A stretch of DNA of 64,000 nt from Bradyrhizobium sp. 4 (GCF_023100905.1 NZ_CP064686.1:124001-188000); one strand, 5' to 3'; positions 1-8,975 are shown, counted from the first letter of the stretch. The notes: generated by a model from the sequence alone, not told the origin. Program-made: numbers and translations.

Positions 1-435
1 TTCCCGTCCAAGAACATCGTCCAGAACGCCGTCAACTCGAAGGACCACACCACGCTGGTGGCGGCGGTGAAGGCAGCCGGCCTGGTGCCGACGCTGGAAG
101 GCAAGGGCCCGTTCACCGTGTTCGCGCCGACCAACGCCGCCTTCGGCAAGCTGCCGGCCGGCACCGTCGACACCCTGGTCAAGCCCGAGAACAAGGCGAC
201 GCTGACCAAGATCCTCACCTATCATGTGGTGCCCGGCAAGCTCGAGGCGTCCGACCTCACCGACGGCAAGAAGATGAAGACCGCCGAAGGCGAGGAGCTG
301 ACGGTCAAGAAGCAGGACGGCAAGGTCTGGATCGTCGATGCCAAGGGCGGCACCTCGATGGTGACGATCTCCAACGTCAACCAGTCGAACGGGGTGATCC
401 ATGTGGTCGACACCGTGCTGATGCCGGCGACCTAA
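1..435 (+). CDS. Fasciclin (FAS1) domain protein, 5' truncated by window edge
   Basis: The reading frame is open from base 1 to the TAA at 433-435, so the start lies upstream of the window. The visible 144 residues form one fasciclin/FAS1 domain, with the family-typical stretch FTVFAPTNAAF and the later YHVVPG motif. FAS1 proteins are usually exported and act in adhesion or at the cell surface. The signal peptide that would show this is outside the window. The frame ends in the usual FAS1 segment NGVIHVVDTVLMP, so the C-terminus is intact. A hairpin terminator follows at 481-509. The specific role is unknown. Confidence 0.9.
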   Translation, partial: FPSKNIVQNAVNSKDHTTLVAAVKAAGLVPTLEGKGPFTVFAPTNAAFGKLPAGTVDTLVKPENKATLTKILTYHVVPGKLEASDLTDGKKMKTAEGEELTVKKQDGKVWIVDAKGGTSMVTISNVNQSNGVIHVVDTVLMPAT

Positions 436-480
436 CACCGCGCTGCCCGGCTTCATCCCCGAACCGGATGCGACGAAATG

Positions 481-509
481 GCGAGCCGGGGGTCCCCGGC
501 TCGCTTTAT
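481..509 (+). terminator. Rho-independent terminator after the fasciclin gene
   Basis: Perfect 10-bp GC-rich stem (GCGAGCCGGG paired with CCCGGCTCGC, small loop) followed by TTTATT, 45 bp after the stop codon. Confidence 0.7.
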
Positions 510-617
510 TGTGACCATGATAGCCCGCCGGTATCGATTCGATGCCGGGCAGGGCGTAACGAAAGCGGAAGCATCGGCGTATAATTGCTGTCAGACGATG
601 TTCAGGACGGAACCGCC

Positions 618-1247
618 ATGTCGAGCCTCACAGTCACCGACGAGCAGGTCAGCACCACCCCGGCCAAAGTGATCCAACCGGCCTGGGTCCGGGTCATGCA
701 CTGGGTCAACGCCCTCGCCATGATCCTGATGATCCTGTCGGGCTGGCAGATCTACAACGCCTCGCCGCTGTTCGGTTTCAGCTTTCCGCGCGACTACACG
801 CTCGGCGGCTGGCTCGGTGGCGGCCTGCTCTGGCACTTTGCGGCGATGTGGCTGTTGATGATCAACGGCCTTGCCTATCTCGTCACCGGTTTTGCCACCG
901 GCCGCTTCCGGAAAAAACTGCTGCCGATCACCCCGTCCGGCGTGCTCCACGATGTCAGGGCTGCGCTGACCTTCAAGCTCGGCCATGCCGATCTCACCGT
1001 CTACAATTACGTCCAGCGCGTGCTCTATGCCGGCATCATCCTGGTCGGCGTGATCATCGTGCTGTCGGGGCTTGGGATGTGGAAGCCGGTGCAATTGCAC
1101 TGGCTCGTGAGCCTGTTCGGCGACTATCCGACTGCGCGCTATATCCATTTCTTCTGCATGGCCGCGATCTGCGCGTTCCTCGTCATTCACGTTTTACTCG
1201 CGCTGCTGGTGCCGAAGAGCCTGCGCGCGATGATCATCGGCCGCTAG
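618..1247 (+). CDS. Cytochrome b561-type membrane subunit (cytochrome b/b6 domain)
   Basis: A 209-residue membrane protein of the bacterial cytochrome b561/Ni-hydrogenase cytochrome b type. About four hydrophobic helices are visible, near residues 28-45, 65-92, 135-155 and 177-198. Histidines H28, H73, H177 and H191 lie in or beside helices and are the likely heme b ligands. The start at 618 is chosen because AGGACGG lies 7 bp upstream; an in-frame start at 585 lacks this. The stop is 15 bp before the molybdopterin oxidoreductase gene, so the two are almost certainly cotranscribed. The likely role is passing electrons between the quinone pool and the exported partner. The substrate is not deducible. 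Confidence 0.85.
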   Translation: MSSLTVTDEQVSTTPAKVIQPAWVRVMHWVNALAMILMILSGWQIYNASPLFGFSFPRDYTLGGWLGGGLLWHFAAMWLLMINGLAYLVTGFATGRFRKKLLPITPSGVLHDVRAALTFKLGHADLTVYNYVQRVLYAGIILVGVIIVLSGLGMWKPVQLHWLVSLFGDYPTARYIHFFCMAAICAFLVIHVLLALLVPKSLRAMIIGR

Positions 1248-1262
1248 AGCGGAGTAAGAACC

Positions 1263-2045
1263 ATGGCCAAGCGCTCATTCCTGATTCCCGGCGTCGACAA
1301 GCGGCTGCTGATCAAGGATTCCATCAAGACGATGCCCGAGGTCAGCCGCCGCCGCTTCATCGCGGGCGGCGCCAGCCTCGGCGCACTGACGCTGCTCACC
1401 GGCTGCGACGTGATCGACTCGTCCTCCGCCGAGGAGATGCTGAAGTCGGTTTCGAAATTCAACGATGCCGTGCAAGCCTTTATCTTCAATCCCGACGCAC
1501 TGGCGCCGACGTTTCCCGAGAGTGCGATCACAAAACCGTTTCCGTTCAACGCCTATTACGATCTCGACGACGCGCCTGACGTCGATGGTGCCGACTGGAA
1601 GCTCGAAGTCCGCGGCCTCGTCGACAACAAGAAGTCGTGGACGCTTCCGGAATTGTACAAGCTGCCGCAGGTCACGCAGATCACCCGTCACATCTGCGTC
1701 GAGGGCTGGAGCGCGATCGGCAGCTGGACCGGCACGCCGATGCGCGACTTCCTCAAGCTGATCGGCGCCGACACCCGTGCAAAGTACGTCTGGTTCCAGT
1801 GCGCCGACAAGGACGGCTACAATTCACCGCTCGACATGCGCACCGCGCTGCATCCGCAGACCCAGATGACGTTCAAATACGCCGGCGAAATCCTGCCGCG
1901 CGCGTATGGGTTTCCAATGAAGATCCGCGTGCCGACAAAACTCGGCTTCAAGAACCCGAAATACGTGGTGTCGATGGAAGTCACCAACGACTACAAGGGC
2001 GGCTATTGGGAAGACCAGGGGTATAATTCGTTCAGCGGGAGCTAG
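1263..2045 (+). CDS. Tat-exported molybdopterin-dependent oxidoreductase (sulfite oxidase/MsrP fold)
   Basis: A 260-residue protein matching the oxidoreductase molybdopterin-binding domain shared by sulfite oxidase and MsrP (YedY). A twin-arginine motif (R29-R31, then FIAGG) and a hydrophobic stretch end in LLTGC at C48, which could be a lipobox, so it may be a periplasmic lipoprotein. C145 in HICVEGWS is the expected cysteine ligand of molybdenum. It pairs with the upstream cytochrome b gene like MsrP/MsrQ, but the partner is a b561-type protein rather than a clear MsrQ, and the enzyme is shorter than typical MsrP. Function as a methionine-sulfoxide, sulfite or other reductase/oxidase remains open. 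Confidence 0.85.
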   Translation: MAKRSFLIPGVDKRLLIKDSIKTMPEVSRRRFIAGGASLGALTLLTGCDVIDSSSAEEMLKSVSKFNDAVQAFIFNPDALAPTFPESAITKPFPFNAYYDLDDAPDVDGADWKLEVRGLVDNKKSWTLPELYKLPQVTQITRHICVEGWSAIGSWTGTPMRDFLKLIGADTRAKYVWFQCADKDGYNSPLDMRTALHPQTQMTFKYAGEILPRAYGFPMKIRVPTKLGFKNPKYVVSMEVTNDYKGGYWEDQGYNSFSGS

Positions 2046-2050
2046 CTGTT

Positions 2051-2177
2051 GTCGTCCCGGCGAAGGCCGGGACCATACCGCGAGCTCTATCGATTTTCGC
2101 TAGATGCCAATTCCGAACGACCAGTCTTCGCCAAAATGCTCCCTGTGGTTATGGGTCCCGGCCTGCGCCGGGACGAC
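2051..2177. repeat. Palindromic intergenic repeat, family A, copy 1
   Basis: Two inverted half-sites: GTCGTCCCGGCGAAGGCCGG at the left and its near reverse complement ending CCGGGACGAC at the right. The inner CTGTGGTTATGGGTCCCGG is shared with copies at 19806 and 27749. It fills the gap between two convergent genes. Confidence 0.8.
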
Positions 2178-2182
2178 ACTTG

Positions 2183-3388
2183 TTATGAGGGCGGCCCCAC
2201 CTTCCGCTGACACAACGCCGCAACCGCGCCCAGCGCCAGCAGCGCGGCCGAGACGTTCAGCGCGTAACTCAAGCTCCCCAGCGCGTCCGTGATGGCGCCG
2301 ACCACGATCGGGCCGAGCGTCTGGCCGACGCCGAACGAGATCGTCATCGCCGCGATCGCGGTCGGCCACACCTCGGGCGGATAGTTGAAGCGGACGAAGG
2401 CGGTGGTCGAGCCGACCACGGCGAAGAAGGCGACGCCGAACACGACGGCCGACACCGCGAGCCATGCCGGCGAATGTCCAAGCATCGGCAGGGCGGCGCC
2501 GAGCGCGTTGGTGCCGAGGATGATGGCGGTGGCCAATCCGCCGCGATCGAGCGCGAGCACGCGGCGCCAGGCCCACGGCGTGACGAAGGCGCTCAAGCCG
2601 ATCAGGCTCCAGAACGCGGCCTGCGCAGCGGCCCCGCCGCCGCCGTCGCGCACATAGGCGATCATGAAAGTCATGTAGGCGATGTAGCCCGCGCCGAATA
2701 GGAAGTAGCCTGCGAGATAGACCAGCACCGGAAGAATCGCGAAGGCGCCGTGGCTGCCTTGCGAGAAACGCACGCCGCTCTCGATGCGGACCAGGAACAG
2801 CGGCACGGTCATGACGACGGACAGCAGTGTCATCGCCCACCACACGATCCACCACGAGCCCGGCCCGAAATATTGCAGCGTGAACGGGGCGATCAGGCCC
2901 GATGCGAGAATGCCGATGCCGGGTCCGGCATAGAACAGGCTGAGCAGGAAATTGGCCCGCTCCGGGCGCGACTGCGCAATGGAAGCAGCCAGCGCGCCGC
3001 CGGCGACGAAACCGGCCGCGGCGCCAACGCCGAGCACGAGACGCGCCAGGCTCAGCGCGACGAAATTCCCGGTCAGCGCGCAAGTCGCGAGCGCGGCGAC
3101 GCAGGCCAGGGTTCCGCCGCGGATCGCGGCCGACCAGCCGACGCGCTGGATCAGCCGGGACGCCACAAGGGCGCCCGCGAGGTAGCCGACGGCGTTGATG
3201 GTGTTCATGAAACCGGCCGCCGAGTAGGACCAGCCGAGGTCCTCCCGCATGTCGGGCAGCACCAGCGAATAGGCGAAGCGGCCGATACCCAGCCCAACTG
3301 TCGCAGCCAGCGACAGGGTCAGGATCAACCGTGCGGGGTGGGCATCGGGTGGAGGGCGGTCAGGTGCGTGCAAGGGGTACTCCGGCAT
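2183..3388 (-). CDS. MFS transporter, YbfB/YjiJ-like
   Basis: A 401-residue integral membrane protein with about twelve hydrophobic segments and the major-facilitator pattern. The N-terminal half (TVGLGIGRFAYSLVLPDM, then an early GWSYSAAG motif) resembles the YbfB/YjiJ family of MFS carriers. The ATG at 3388 gives the expected N-terminus just before the first helix; a start further upstream at 3472 would add 28 atypical residues. It faces leuB divergently, with a 116-bp gap. The substrate is unknown. The gene ends 6 bp from a family A repeat. Confidence 0.8.
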   Translation of the reverse strand: MPEYPLHAPDRPPPDAHPARLILTLSLAATVGLGIGRFAYSLVLPDMREDLGWSYSAAGFMNTINAVGYLAGALVASRLIQRVGWSAAIRGGTLACVAALATCALTGNFVALSLARLVLGVGAAAGFVAGGALAASIAQSRPERANFLLSLFYAGPGIGILASGLIAPFTLQYFGPGSWWIVWWAMTLLSVVMTVPLFLVRIESGVRFSQGSHGAFAILPVLVYLAGYFLFGAGYIAYMTFMIAYVRDGGGGAAAQAAFWSLIGLSAFVTPWAWRRVLALDRGGLATAIILGTNALGAALPMLGHSPAWLAVSAVVFGVAFFAVVGSTTAFVRFNYPPEVWPTAIAAMTISFGVGQTLGPIVVGAITDALGSLSYALNVSAALLALGAVAALCQRKVGPPS

Positions 3389-3504
3389 GCGCAGTGTGGC
3401 AGGCCCTGCCCGCCTTGCACAGAACCGAAGCGGCAATGGTGTCTTGCCAAGCACGCATCGCCGCTCTAGCACTCCGGCCGAAATCGACCTCAGAGGAAAC
3501 GACC

Positions 3505-4617
3505 ATGGCGACCCACAAACTGCTGCTGCTTCCCGGCGACGGTATCGGCCCCGAGGTGATGGGCGAGGTGAAGCGGCTGATCGACTGGCTCAGTTCGGCC
3601 GGGATCGCCAAGTTCGAGACCGACACCGGCCTCGTCGGCGGTTCGGCCTATGACGCGCACAAGGTGTCGATCTCGGAAGGCGACATGGCCAAGGCCAAGG
3701 ACGCCGACGCGATCATCTTCGGTGCGGTCGGCGGTCCCAAGTGGGACGCGGTGCCCTACGAGGTGCGCCCCGAAGCCGGTCTGCTGCGCCTGCGCAAGGA
3801 TCTCGGTCTGTTCGCAAACCTCCGTCCCGCCGTCTGCTACCCGGCGCTCGCGGAGGCCTCCAGCCTCAAGCGCGAGGCGGTCGAGGGCCTCGACATCATG
3901 ATCGTGCGCGAGCTCACCGGCGGCGTCTATTTCGGCGAGCCCAAGACCATCACCGATCTCGGCAACGGCCAGAAGCGCGCCATCGATACCCAGGTCTACG
4001 ACACCTACGAGATCGAGCGCATCGGCCGCGTCGCCTTCGAGCTTGCGAAGAAGCGCAAGAACAAGGTGACGTCGATGGAGAAGCGCAACGTCATGAAGTC
4101 GGGCGTGCTCTGGAACGAGGTCATGACCCAGGTCCACAAGCGCGAATACCCCGACGTCACGCTCGAGCACCAGCTCGCCGATTCCGGCGGCATGATGCTG
4201 GTGAAATGGCCGAAGCAGTTCGACGTCATCGTCACCGACAATCTGTTCGGCGACATGCTGTCCGACATCGCTGCGATGCTGACGGGATCGCTCGGCATGC
4301 TGCCCTCGGCCTCGCTCGGCGAGGTCGACGTCAAGAGCAAGAAGCGCAAGGCGCTGTACGAGCCCGTGCACGGCTCGGCGCCTGATATCGCAGGCCAGGG
4401 CCTCGCCAATCCGATCGCGATGATCTCGTCGTTCGGCATGGCGCTGCGCTATTCCTTCGACATGGGCGCGCTCGCCGACAAGGTTGACGCCGCGATCGCC
4501 GCGGTGCTGGCCAGCGGCCTGCGCACCGCCGACATCAAGTCGGAAGGCACCATTGCCGCCTCGACCACGCAGATGGGCGAAGCGATCCTGAAGGAATTGC
4601 AGAAGCTGCACGCCTGA
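3505..4617 (+). CDS. leuB: 3-isopropylmalate dehydrogenase
   Basis: A 370-residue NAD-dependent decarboxylating dehydrogenase that oxidises 3-isopropylmalate in leucine biosynthesis (cytoplasm). The N-terminus carries LLPGDGIGPE, and the C-terminal half has the family segment YEPVHGSAPDIAGQ and the metal-binding DNLFGDMLSDIAAM stretch. The ATG at 3505 follows AGAGGAAAC, a good ribosome site. Frame upstream of this is open but has no domain content. leuC and leuD lie more than 9 kb away on the other strand, so leuB is transcribed alone. Confidence 0.97.
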   Translation: MATHKLLLLPGDGIGPEVMGEVKRLIDWLSSAGIAKFETDTGLVGGSAYDAHKVSISEGDMAKAKDADAIIFGAVGGPKWDAVPYEVRPEAGLLRLRKDLGLFANLRPAVCYPALAEASSLKREAVEGLDIMIVRELTGGVYFGEPKTITDLGNGQKRAIDTQVYDTYEIERIGRVAFELAKKRKNKVTSMEKRNVMKSGVLWNEVMTQVHKREYPDVTLEHQLADSGGMMLVKWPKQFDVIVTDNLFGDMLSDIAAMLTGSLGMLPSASLGEVDVKSKKRKALYEPVHGSAPDIAGQGLANPIAMISSFGMALRYSFDMGALADKVDAAIAAVLASGLRTADIKSEGTIAASTTQMGEAILKELQKLHA

Positions 4618-4634
4618 CGGCGAGCGCAGTGTTT

Positions 4635-4665
4635 GTAGGGTGGGCAAAGCGAAGCGTGCCCACCC
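4635..4665. repeat. Palindromic repeat, family C, single hairpin copy
   Basis: GTAGGGTGGGCAAAGCGAAG followed by CGTGCCCACCC. The same unit occurs as a longer inverted pair at 7234-7324. Confidence 0.65.
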
Positions 4666-4682
4666 GACAAGGTCTCTTCAAA

Positions 4683-4716
4683 ACAAAAATGGCCGGGCGC
4701 GAGCCCGGCCATTTTG
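4683..4716. terminator. Bidirectional rho-independent terminator
   Basis: Stem ATGGCCGGG/CCCGGCCAT with a CGCGAG-type loop, flanked by TTTT on the plus side and TTTTTGTTTT on the minus side. It sits between the convergent leuB and the small exported protein gene at 4737, and can serve both. Confidence 0.8.
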
Positions 4717-4736
4717 ATTCGGTCGATAATTCCGCC

Positions 4737-5123
4737 TCAGTACAGCGGGAAATTCTGCGGATAGCCGCCGACATCCTGCGGCGTGCTCAGCGGCTGGCGA
4801 TCGATCGGGCGGTTGAGATTTTCGCGCGCGAAGGTCGGATAGCCCACTGCCGGCGGGAAGGCATAGTCGGAGAACTTGCGGTCGCCCGGATTGACCTCGG
4901 TGCCGCCGTCGAGCCAGGAGCGCTTGCTCACATAGATGCGGGTGCGGCCCTGCTGGTAGCTCGCGTTGGGGCCGCTCGGGCCGTAATAGTGACGACCGCT
5001 GTCATAGCGCTGCTTCTTGGTGTCGGCCGAGGCGGGTGTCGCGAAGGCTGAGGACATGGCAATCACGGCGCCGGCCGCAAGCCACATCGCCAGTTTGTTC
5101 GCGGCAGAGAAATTCGAGCTCAT
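4737..5123 (-). CDS. Small exported protein of unknown function
   Basis: A 128-residue protein beginning MSSNFSAANKLAMW, with a classical signal peptide whose cleavage is expected after ATPASA (around residue 33). The mature part is rich in Tyr, Pro, Arg and Gly (RHYYGPSGPNASYQ, YPQNFPLY) and has no recognisable domain. The ATG at 5123 is preceded by GAAGGGGACGTG, giving AAGGGG at good spacing. A longer start at 5168 would spoil the signal peptide. I do not recognise a function. It is probably periplasmic or envelope associated. Confidence 0.75.
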   Translation of the reverse strand: MSSNFSAANKLAMWLAAGAVIAMSSAFATPASADTKKQRYDSGRHYYGPSGPNASYQQGRTRIYVSKRSWLDGGTEVNPGDRKFSDYAFPPAVGYPTFARENLNRPIDRQPLSTPQDVGGYPQNFPLY

Positions 5124-5279
5124 CACGTCCCCTTCAGGCGGCAAGCCGCCAATCAATTTCGCCCTCATACTAACCCGGCCGGGGCGGCTGCAACTAGGTC
5201 TATTGGGTCACACCAGCGCTGAATAATCGTGCGCGCCGGCAAAAGTTGCATGGATACAGCCACTTGAGCTTGATGCCGG

Positions 5280-6071
5280 TCAGAGCGCGCCGCGCAATTG
5301 CGCATTGGCGGCGCCGAGCAGCCAGTCCGACGTGCCCGGGAGCGTGCAGGGGCGGCGCTTCAGCTCCGCATGTGCGAACAATTCGGCCAGCCTCGGCTCG
5401 TTGCCCGAGGTCAGCAGCGTCAGCCGGTTCAGCGTGCAGGCGATCGCGGCGCGCCGGGCGGGCAGGCTGTCGCCCTGGCAGGAGAATCCGGAGATCTGGA
5501 GCGCCGGCTCCTCGCTGCGCTTGAGGTAGCCGAGGCAGGCCCGCGCGCCCTCCGCCGTGCCGGTCGGCTGGAATAGGGCGACGGGGCCGAATTTCGTGTC
5601 GATCAGGCCGGCTTGCTCCAGCGGGCTCGCGGTGCCCAGTCCCATCCGGACGGCCAGATCGGCGGCGGCCGGACGGGTGACGTCGAATTCGCCGCCCTCG
5701 CGATAGATTTCGAGCTCGGCCATGGCCTTGTCCGCCTCGCCCGCCCAGCGCATCACGTCCCTGCGGCCGCCTTCGGGGTGCCTCAAGATAGTGTAAGAGG
5801 CTGTTTTTTCTGACGAATCGAGCCGGCTGAGGGCGAAGGCCGGAGGCGAGCGGTCGGCCACGGCCCAACCCGGCTTCAGCGCTGGCTCATCGTCGTCGCG
5901 CAAGGTTGGCAGCTGGCCGAGTGCCGCAAGGCCGAGGATGGCAAACAGCACCAAAGCCCCCACATAGGCGAACAGGCGCGCCAGCGTGCCGACGACCTCG
6001 TCGGCGAAGGCTGCAAGCGCCAGATGGATCTGGGTGGGGGTTGTGGCCGTGCTGGCCTCGGGCGACTGCAT
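5280..6071 (-). CDS. Membrane-anchored protein of unknown function
   Basis: A 263-residue protein with one transmembrane segment near residues 32-52 (FAYVGALVLFAILGLAALG). The soluble remainder contains several cysteines (CLGYL, FSCQGD, ACTLN, RPCTLPG) that could form disulfides outside the cytoplasm. The ATG at 6071 is chosen because AGGGACGTGG precedes it; another ATG lies 24 bp upstream. It is divergent from asd. I recognise no domain. A signal-anchor protein with its C-terminal domain in the periplasm is the simplest reading. Confidence 0.7.
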   Translation of the reverse strand: MQSPEASTATTPTQIHLALAAFADEVVGTLARLFAYVGALVLFAILGLAALGQLPTLRDDDEPALKPGWAVADRSPPAFALSRLDSSEKTASYTILRHPEGGRRDVMRWAGEADKAMAELEIYREGGEFDVTRPAAADLAVRMGLGTASPLEQAGLIDTKFGPVALFQPTGTAEGARACLGYLKRSEEPALQISGFSCQGDSLPARRAAIACTLNRLTLLTSGNEPRLAELFAHAELKRRPCTLPGTSDWLLGAANAQLRGAL

Positions 6072-6187
6072 CCACGTCCCTAAGGCATGGTCCAACGTTG
6101 TCTTGAGGCCGGTTCTCGCATAGAAGCGCTGCTCTTCCTGTTTAAGCCTCAGCTTCAGGAAAGAGCTTTTTCGTCGGAGAGTGAACG

Positions 6188-7222
6188 ATGGGTTACAAAG
6201 TCGCAGTCGTCGGCGCGACCGGCAATGTCGGACGGGAAATGCTCAACATTTTGGATGAGCGCAAATTCCCCGCGGACGAGGTGGTGGCCCTGGCCTCACG
6301 CCGCAGCATGGGCGTCGAGGTCTCCTACGGCGACCGCACGCTGAAGGTCAAAGCGCTCGAGCATTACGACTTCTCCGACGTCGACATCTGCCTGATGTCG
6401 GCAGGCGGCGAGGTGTCGAAGGAATGGTCGCCGAAGATCGGCGCCGCCGGCACGGTCGTGATCGACAATTCCTCGGCCTGGCGGATGGACCCGGACGTGC
6501 CGTTGATCGTGCCGGAAGTGAATGCGGACGCCACCGCGGGCTTCAAGAAGAAGAACATCATCGCCAATCCGAACTGCTCGACCGCGCAGCTCGTGGTCGC
6601 GCTCAAGCCACTGCACGACAAGGCGACGATCAAGCGCGTCGTGGTCTCGACCTATCAATCGGTGTCGGGCGCCGGCAAGGATGCGATGGACGAATTGTTC
6701 TCGCAGACCAAGGCCGTCTACACCAACCAGGAGCTGGTCAATAAGAAGTTTCCCGCGCGCATCGCCTTCAACGTCATTCCTCAGATCGACGTCTTCATGG
6801 AGGACGGCTACACCAAGGAAGAGTGGAAGATGATGGCGGAGACCAAGAAGATTCTTGATCCCAAGATCAAGCTCTCCGCGACCTGCGTGCGCGTGCCTGT
6901 CTTCGTCGGCCATTCCGAGGCCGTCAACATCGAGTTCGAGAACCCGATCAGCGTGGACGAAGCGCGCGACATCCTGCGCAAGGCGCCGGGCTGCCTCGTC
7001 ATCGACAAGCATGAGCCCGGCGGCTACGCCACGCCGTATGAAGCCGCCGGCGAGGACGCCACCTATATCAGCCGTATCCGCGAGGACGCGACGGTGGAGA
7101 ATGGTCTCGTGCTGTGGTGCGTATCGGATAATCTACGCAAGGGCGCCGCGCTCAATGCCATCCAGATCGCGGAAGTCCTCATCAACCGCAAGCTGATCAG
7201 CGCGAAGAAGAAGGCGGCGTAA
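6188..7222 (+). CDS. asd: Aspartate-semialdehyde dehydrogenase
   Basis: A 344-residue NADPH-dependent enzyme that reduces aspartyl phosphate to aspartate semialdehyde, the branch point for lysine/diaminopimelate, threonine and methionine. The N-terminal GATGNVG nucleotide-binding motif is at residues 9-15. The catalytic cysteine is C130 in NPNCSTAQ, followed by the YQSVSGAG segment. Full length for the family. It is flanked by a divergent unknown gene and by a family C repeat that may serve as its transcription end. dapF, further along the same pathway, lies in this window at 25583. Confidence 0.97.
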   Translation: MGYKVAVVGATGNVGREMLNILDERKFPADEVVALASRRSMGVEVSYGDRTLKVKALEHYDFSDVDICLMSAGGEVSKEWSPKIGAAGTVVIDNSSAWRMDPDVPLIVPEVNADATAGFKKKNIIANPNCSTAQLVVALKPLHDKATIKRVVVSTYQSVSGAGKDAMDELFSQTKAVYTNQELVNKKFPARIAFNVIPQIDVFMEDGYTKEEWKMMAETKKILDPKIKLSATCVRVPVFVGHSEAVNIEFENPISVDEARDILRKAPGCLVIDKHEPGGYATPYEAAGEDATYISRIREDATVENGLVLWCVSDNLRKGAALNAIQIAEVLINRKLISAKKKAA

Positions 7223-7233
7223 GCCGTGCTGCC

Positions 7234-7324
7234 GTAGGGTGGGCAAAGGCGCGAAGCGCCGTGCCCACCATCTCTCCACGATCGCGATAGAAGTGGTGGG
7301 CACGTTACGCTTTGCCCACCCTAC
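7234..7324. repeat. Palindromic repeat, family C, inverted pair
   Basis: Left unit GTAGGGTGGGCAAAGGCGC... and right unit ...ACGCTTTGCCCACCCTAC are reverse complements enclosing a second GTGCCCACC/GGTGGGCAC pair. It lies between convergent asd and the carbonic anhydrase gene. Confidence 0.8.
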
Positions 7325-7337
7325 AAGAGCTGCGGAC

Positions 7338-7982
7338 CTACGCCACGCTTCGCGCGTTCCTGAATTCCTTCGCCGCCTTGTCCAGCACGAACAGCGATCC
7401 CTCCGCGACGCCGAAATAGGCGCCGTGGGTCTGCATCTGACCGCTCTCGACCGCCTTCTGCACGAACGGGAAGGTCATCAGGTTTTCCAGGCTGCGGAAC
7501 ACCGCGGCCTTCTCGATGCGCTCGACGAATTGCGCCATGGTCTCGTGGTCGCGCTGCTCCACCACTTCGCCCGGCTTGATGAACATCTGCATCCATTTGC
7601 CGATGAAGTCGCCCGGCGTGAGCGGCTCGATCTTGTCGACGAAAGCACGGATGCCGCCGCACTGGGCGTGCCCGAGCACCACGATGTGCTTCACCTTCAG
7701 CACCGTCACGGCATATTCCAGCGCCGCCGAGACGCCATGCGCGTTGCCGTCGGGCTGATACACCGGCACCAGATTGGCGATGTTGCGGACCACGAAGAGC
7801 TCGCCCGGCCCGACGTCGAAGATCACTTCGGGCGAGACGCGGCTGTCGCAGCAGCCGATCACCATCACTTCCGGGAACTGCCCCTTCACCGACAGCTCGC
7901 GGTAGCGGGTCTGCTCGGTCGGCAGCCGCTGGGTGGCGAAGGCCTTGTAGCCTTCCAGCAAATGCTCTGGGAATGTGGTCAT
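7338..7982 (-). CDS. Beta-class carbonic anhydrase
   Basis: A 214-residue beta-carbonic anhydrase interconverting CO2 and bicarbonate. The zinc ligands C44, H105 and C108 are present (CCDSR and LGHAQCGG), as is the D46-R48 dyad that activates the zinc-bound water. Length and spacing are typical of bacterial beta-class enzymes. There is no signal peptide, so it is cytoplasmic. It faces the CitE-like lyase gene divergently; no shared pathway is evident. Confidence 0.95.
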   Translation of the reverse strand: MTTFPEHLLEGYKAFATQRLPTEQTRYRELSVKGQFPEVMVIGCCDSRVSPEVIFDVGPGELFVVRNIANLVPVYQPDGNAHGVSAALEYAVTVLKVKHIVVLGHAQCGGIRAFVDKIEPLTPGDFIGKWMQMFIKPGEVVEQRDHETMAQFVERIEKAAVFRSLENLMTFPFVQKAVESGQMQTHGAYFGVAEGSLFVLDKAAKEFRNARSVA

Positions 7983-8093
7983 GGCCTATGCCTAATCATA
8001 TACCGCTGGGACGAACAAGCCTTTCGAATAGGCAGGCCAGGTGCTATCGGCTTCGGTCGGAAGTGAGACGAGGAAAACGGAAGGAATGCTTGC

Positions 8094-8975
8094 ATGACCC
8101 GCCCGCGCCGCAGCCATCTGTTCATGCCCGGCTCCAACCCCCGCGCGCTGGAAAAGGCGCGTAATCTCGCCGCCGACGGCCTGATCCTTGATCTCGAAGA
8201 TTCCGTCGCCCCCGATGCCAAGGCGGTGGCGCGCGACGGCATCGCGGCCGCAATCGCAGCCAAAGGTTTCGGCAAGCGCGAGATTTTGATCCGCACCAAC
8301 GGCCTCGACACGCCCTGGTGGGCCGACGACGTCGCGATGGCGGCGAAGGTCTCGCCGGACGGCATCCTGGTTCCAAAAGTCTCCACTGTGGAGGACCTCG
8401 ACACGATCGGCCGTCGTCTCGCCGAGCTCGGCGCGGCGCCGACCGTAAAAGTCTGGGCCATGATCGAGACCGCACGCGCGGTGCTGCATGCGGAGGAACT
8501 GGCCGCGGCCGGGCGCGATCCAGCGCGGCGGCTGTCAGGCTTCGTGTTCGGCCCGAACGACATTTCGCGCGAGACGCGGATCAAGATGCTGCCGGGCCGC
8601 GCCGCGATGATCCCGATGATCACCCATTGCATCCTGGCAACGCGCGCCCACGGCCTCGAAATCCTCGACGGGCCCTACAGCGACATCGCCAATTCCGACG
8701 GGTTCGCCACCGAATGCGCGCAGGGCCGCGATCTCGGTTTTGACGGCAAGACGCTGATTCACCCCTCGCAGATCGAAGCCTGCAACGCGATCTTCACCCC
8801 GCCCGAAGAGGAAGTCGCGCGCGCGCGAAAGATCATCGCCGCGTTCGAGCTGCCGGAGAACGTCTCGCGCGGCGCGATCCGTCTCGATGGCGCCATGGTG
8901 GAGCGCCTGCACGCCGACATGGCGCGGCGCACGATCGAGATCGCGGATGCGATTGCGGCGATGGGCAAGGGCTGA
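8094..8975 (+). CDS. HpcH/HpaI aldolase family CoA ester lyase (CitE-like)
   Basis: A 293-residue TIM-barrel protein of the HpcH/HpaI/citrate-lyase-beta (CitE) family, which cleaves or forms acyl-CoA C-C bonds such as malyl-CoA or citramalyl-CoA. Diagnostic segments are FMPGSNPRALEKA at the start, ILDLEDSV (acidic metal/CoA region), AMIETARAV, FGPNDISRET and LIHPSQIEACN. The stand-alone gene has no citrate lyase alpha or gamma partner, so it is a CitE-like lyase rather than a citrate lyase subunit. The exact substrate cannot be told from sequence. Confidence 0.85.
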   Translation: MTRPRRSHLFMPGSNPRALEKARNLAADGLILDLEDSVAPDAKAVARDGIAAAIAAKGFGKREILIRTNGLDTPWWADDVAMAAKVSPDGILVPKVSTVEDLDTIGRRLAELGAAPTVKVWAMIETARAVLHAEELAAAGRDPARRLSGFVFGPNDISRETRIKMLPGRAAMIPMITHCILATRAHGLEILDGPYSDIANSDGFATECAQGRDLGFDGKTLIHPSQIEACNAIFTPPEEEVARARKIIAAFELPENVSRGAIRLDGAMVERLHADMARRTIEIADAIAAMGKG

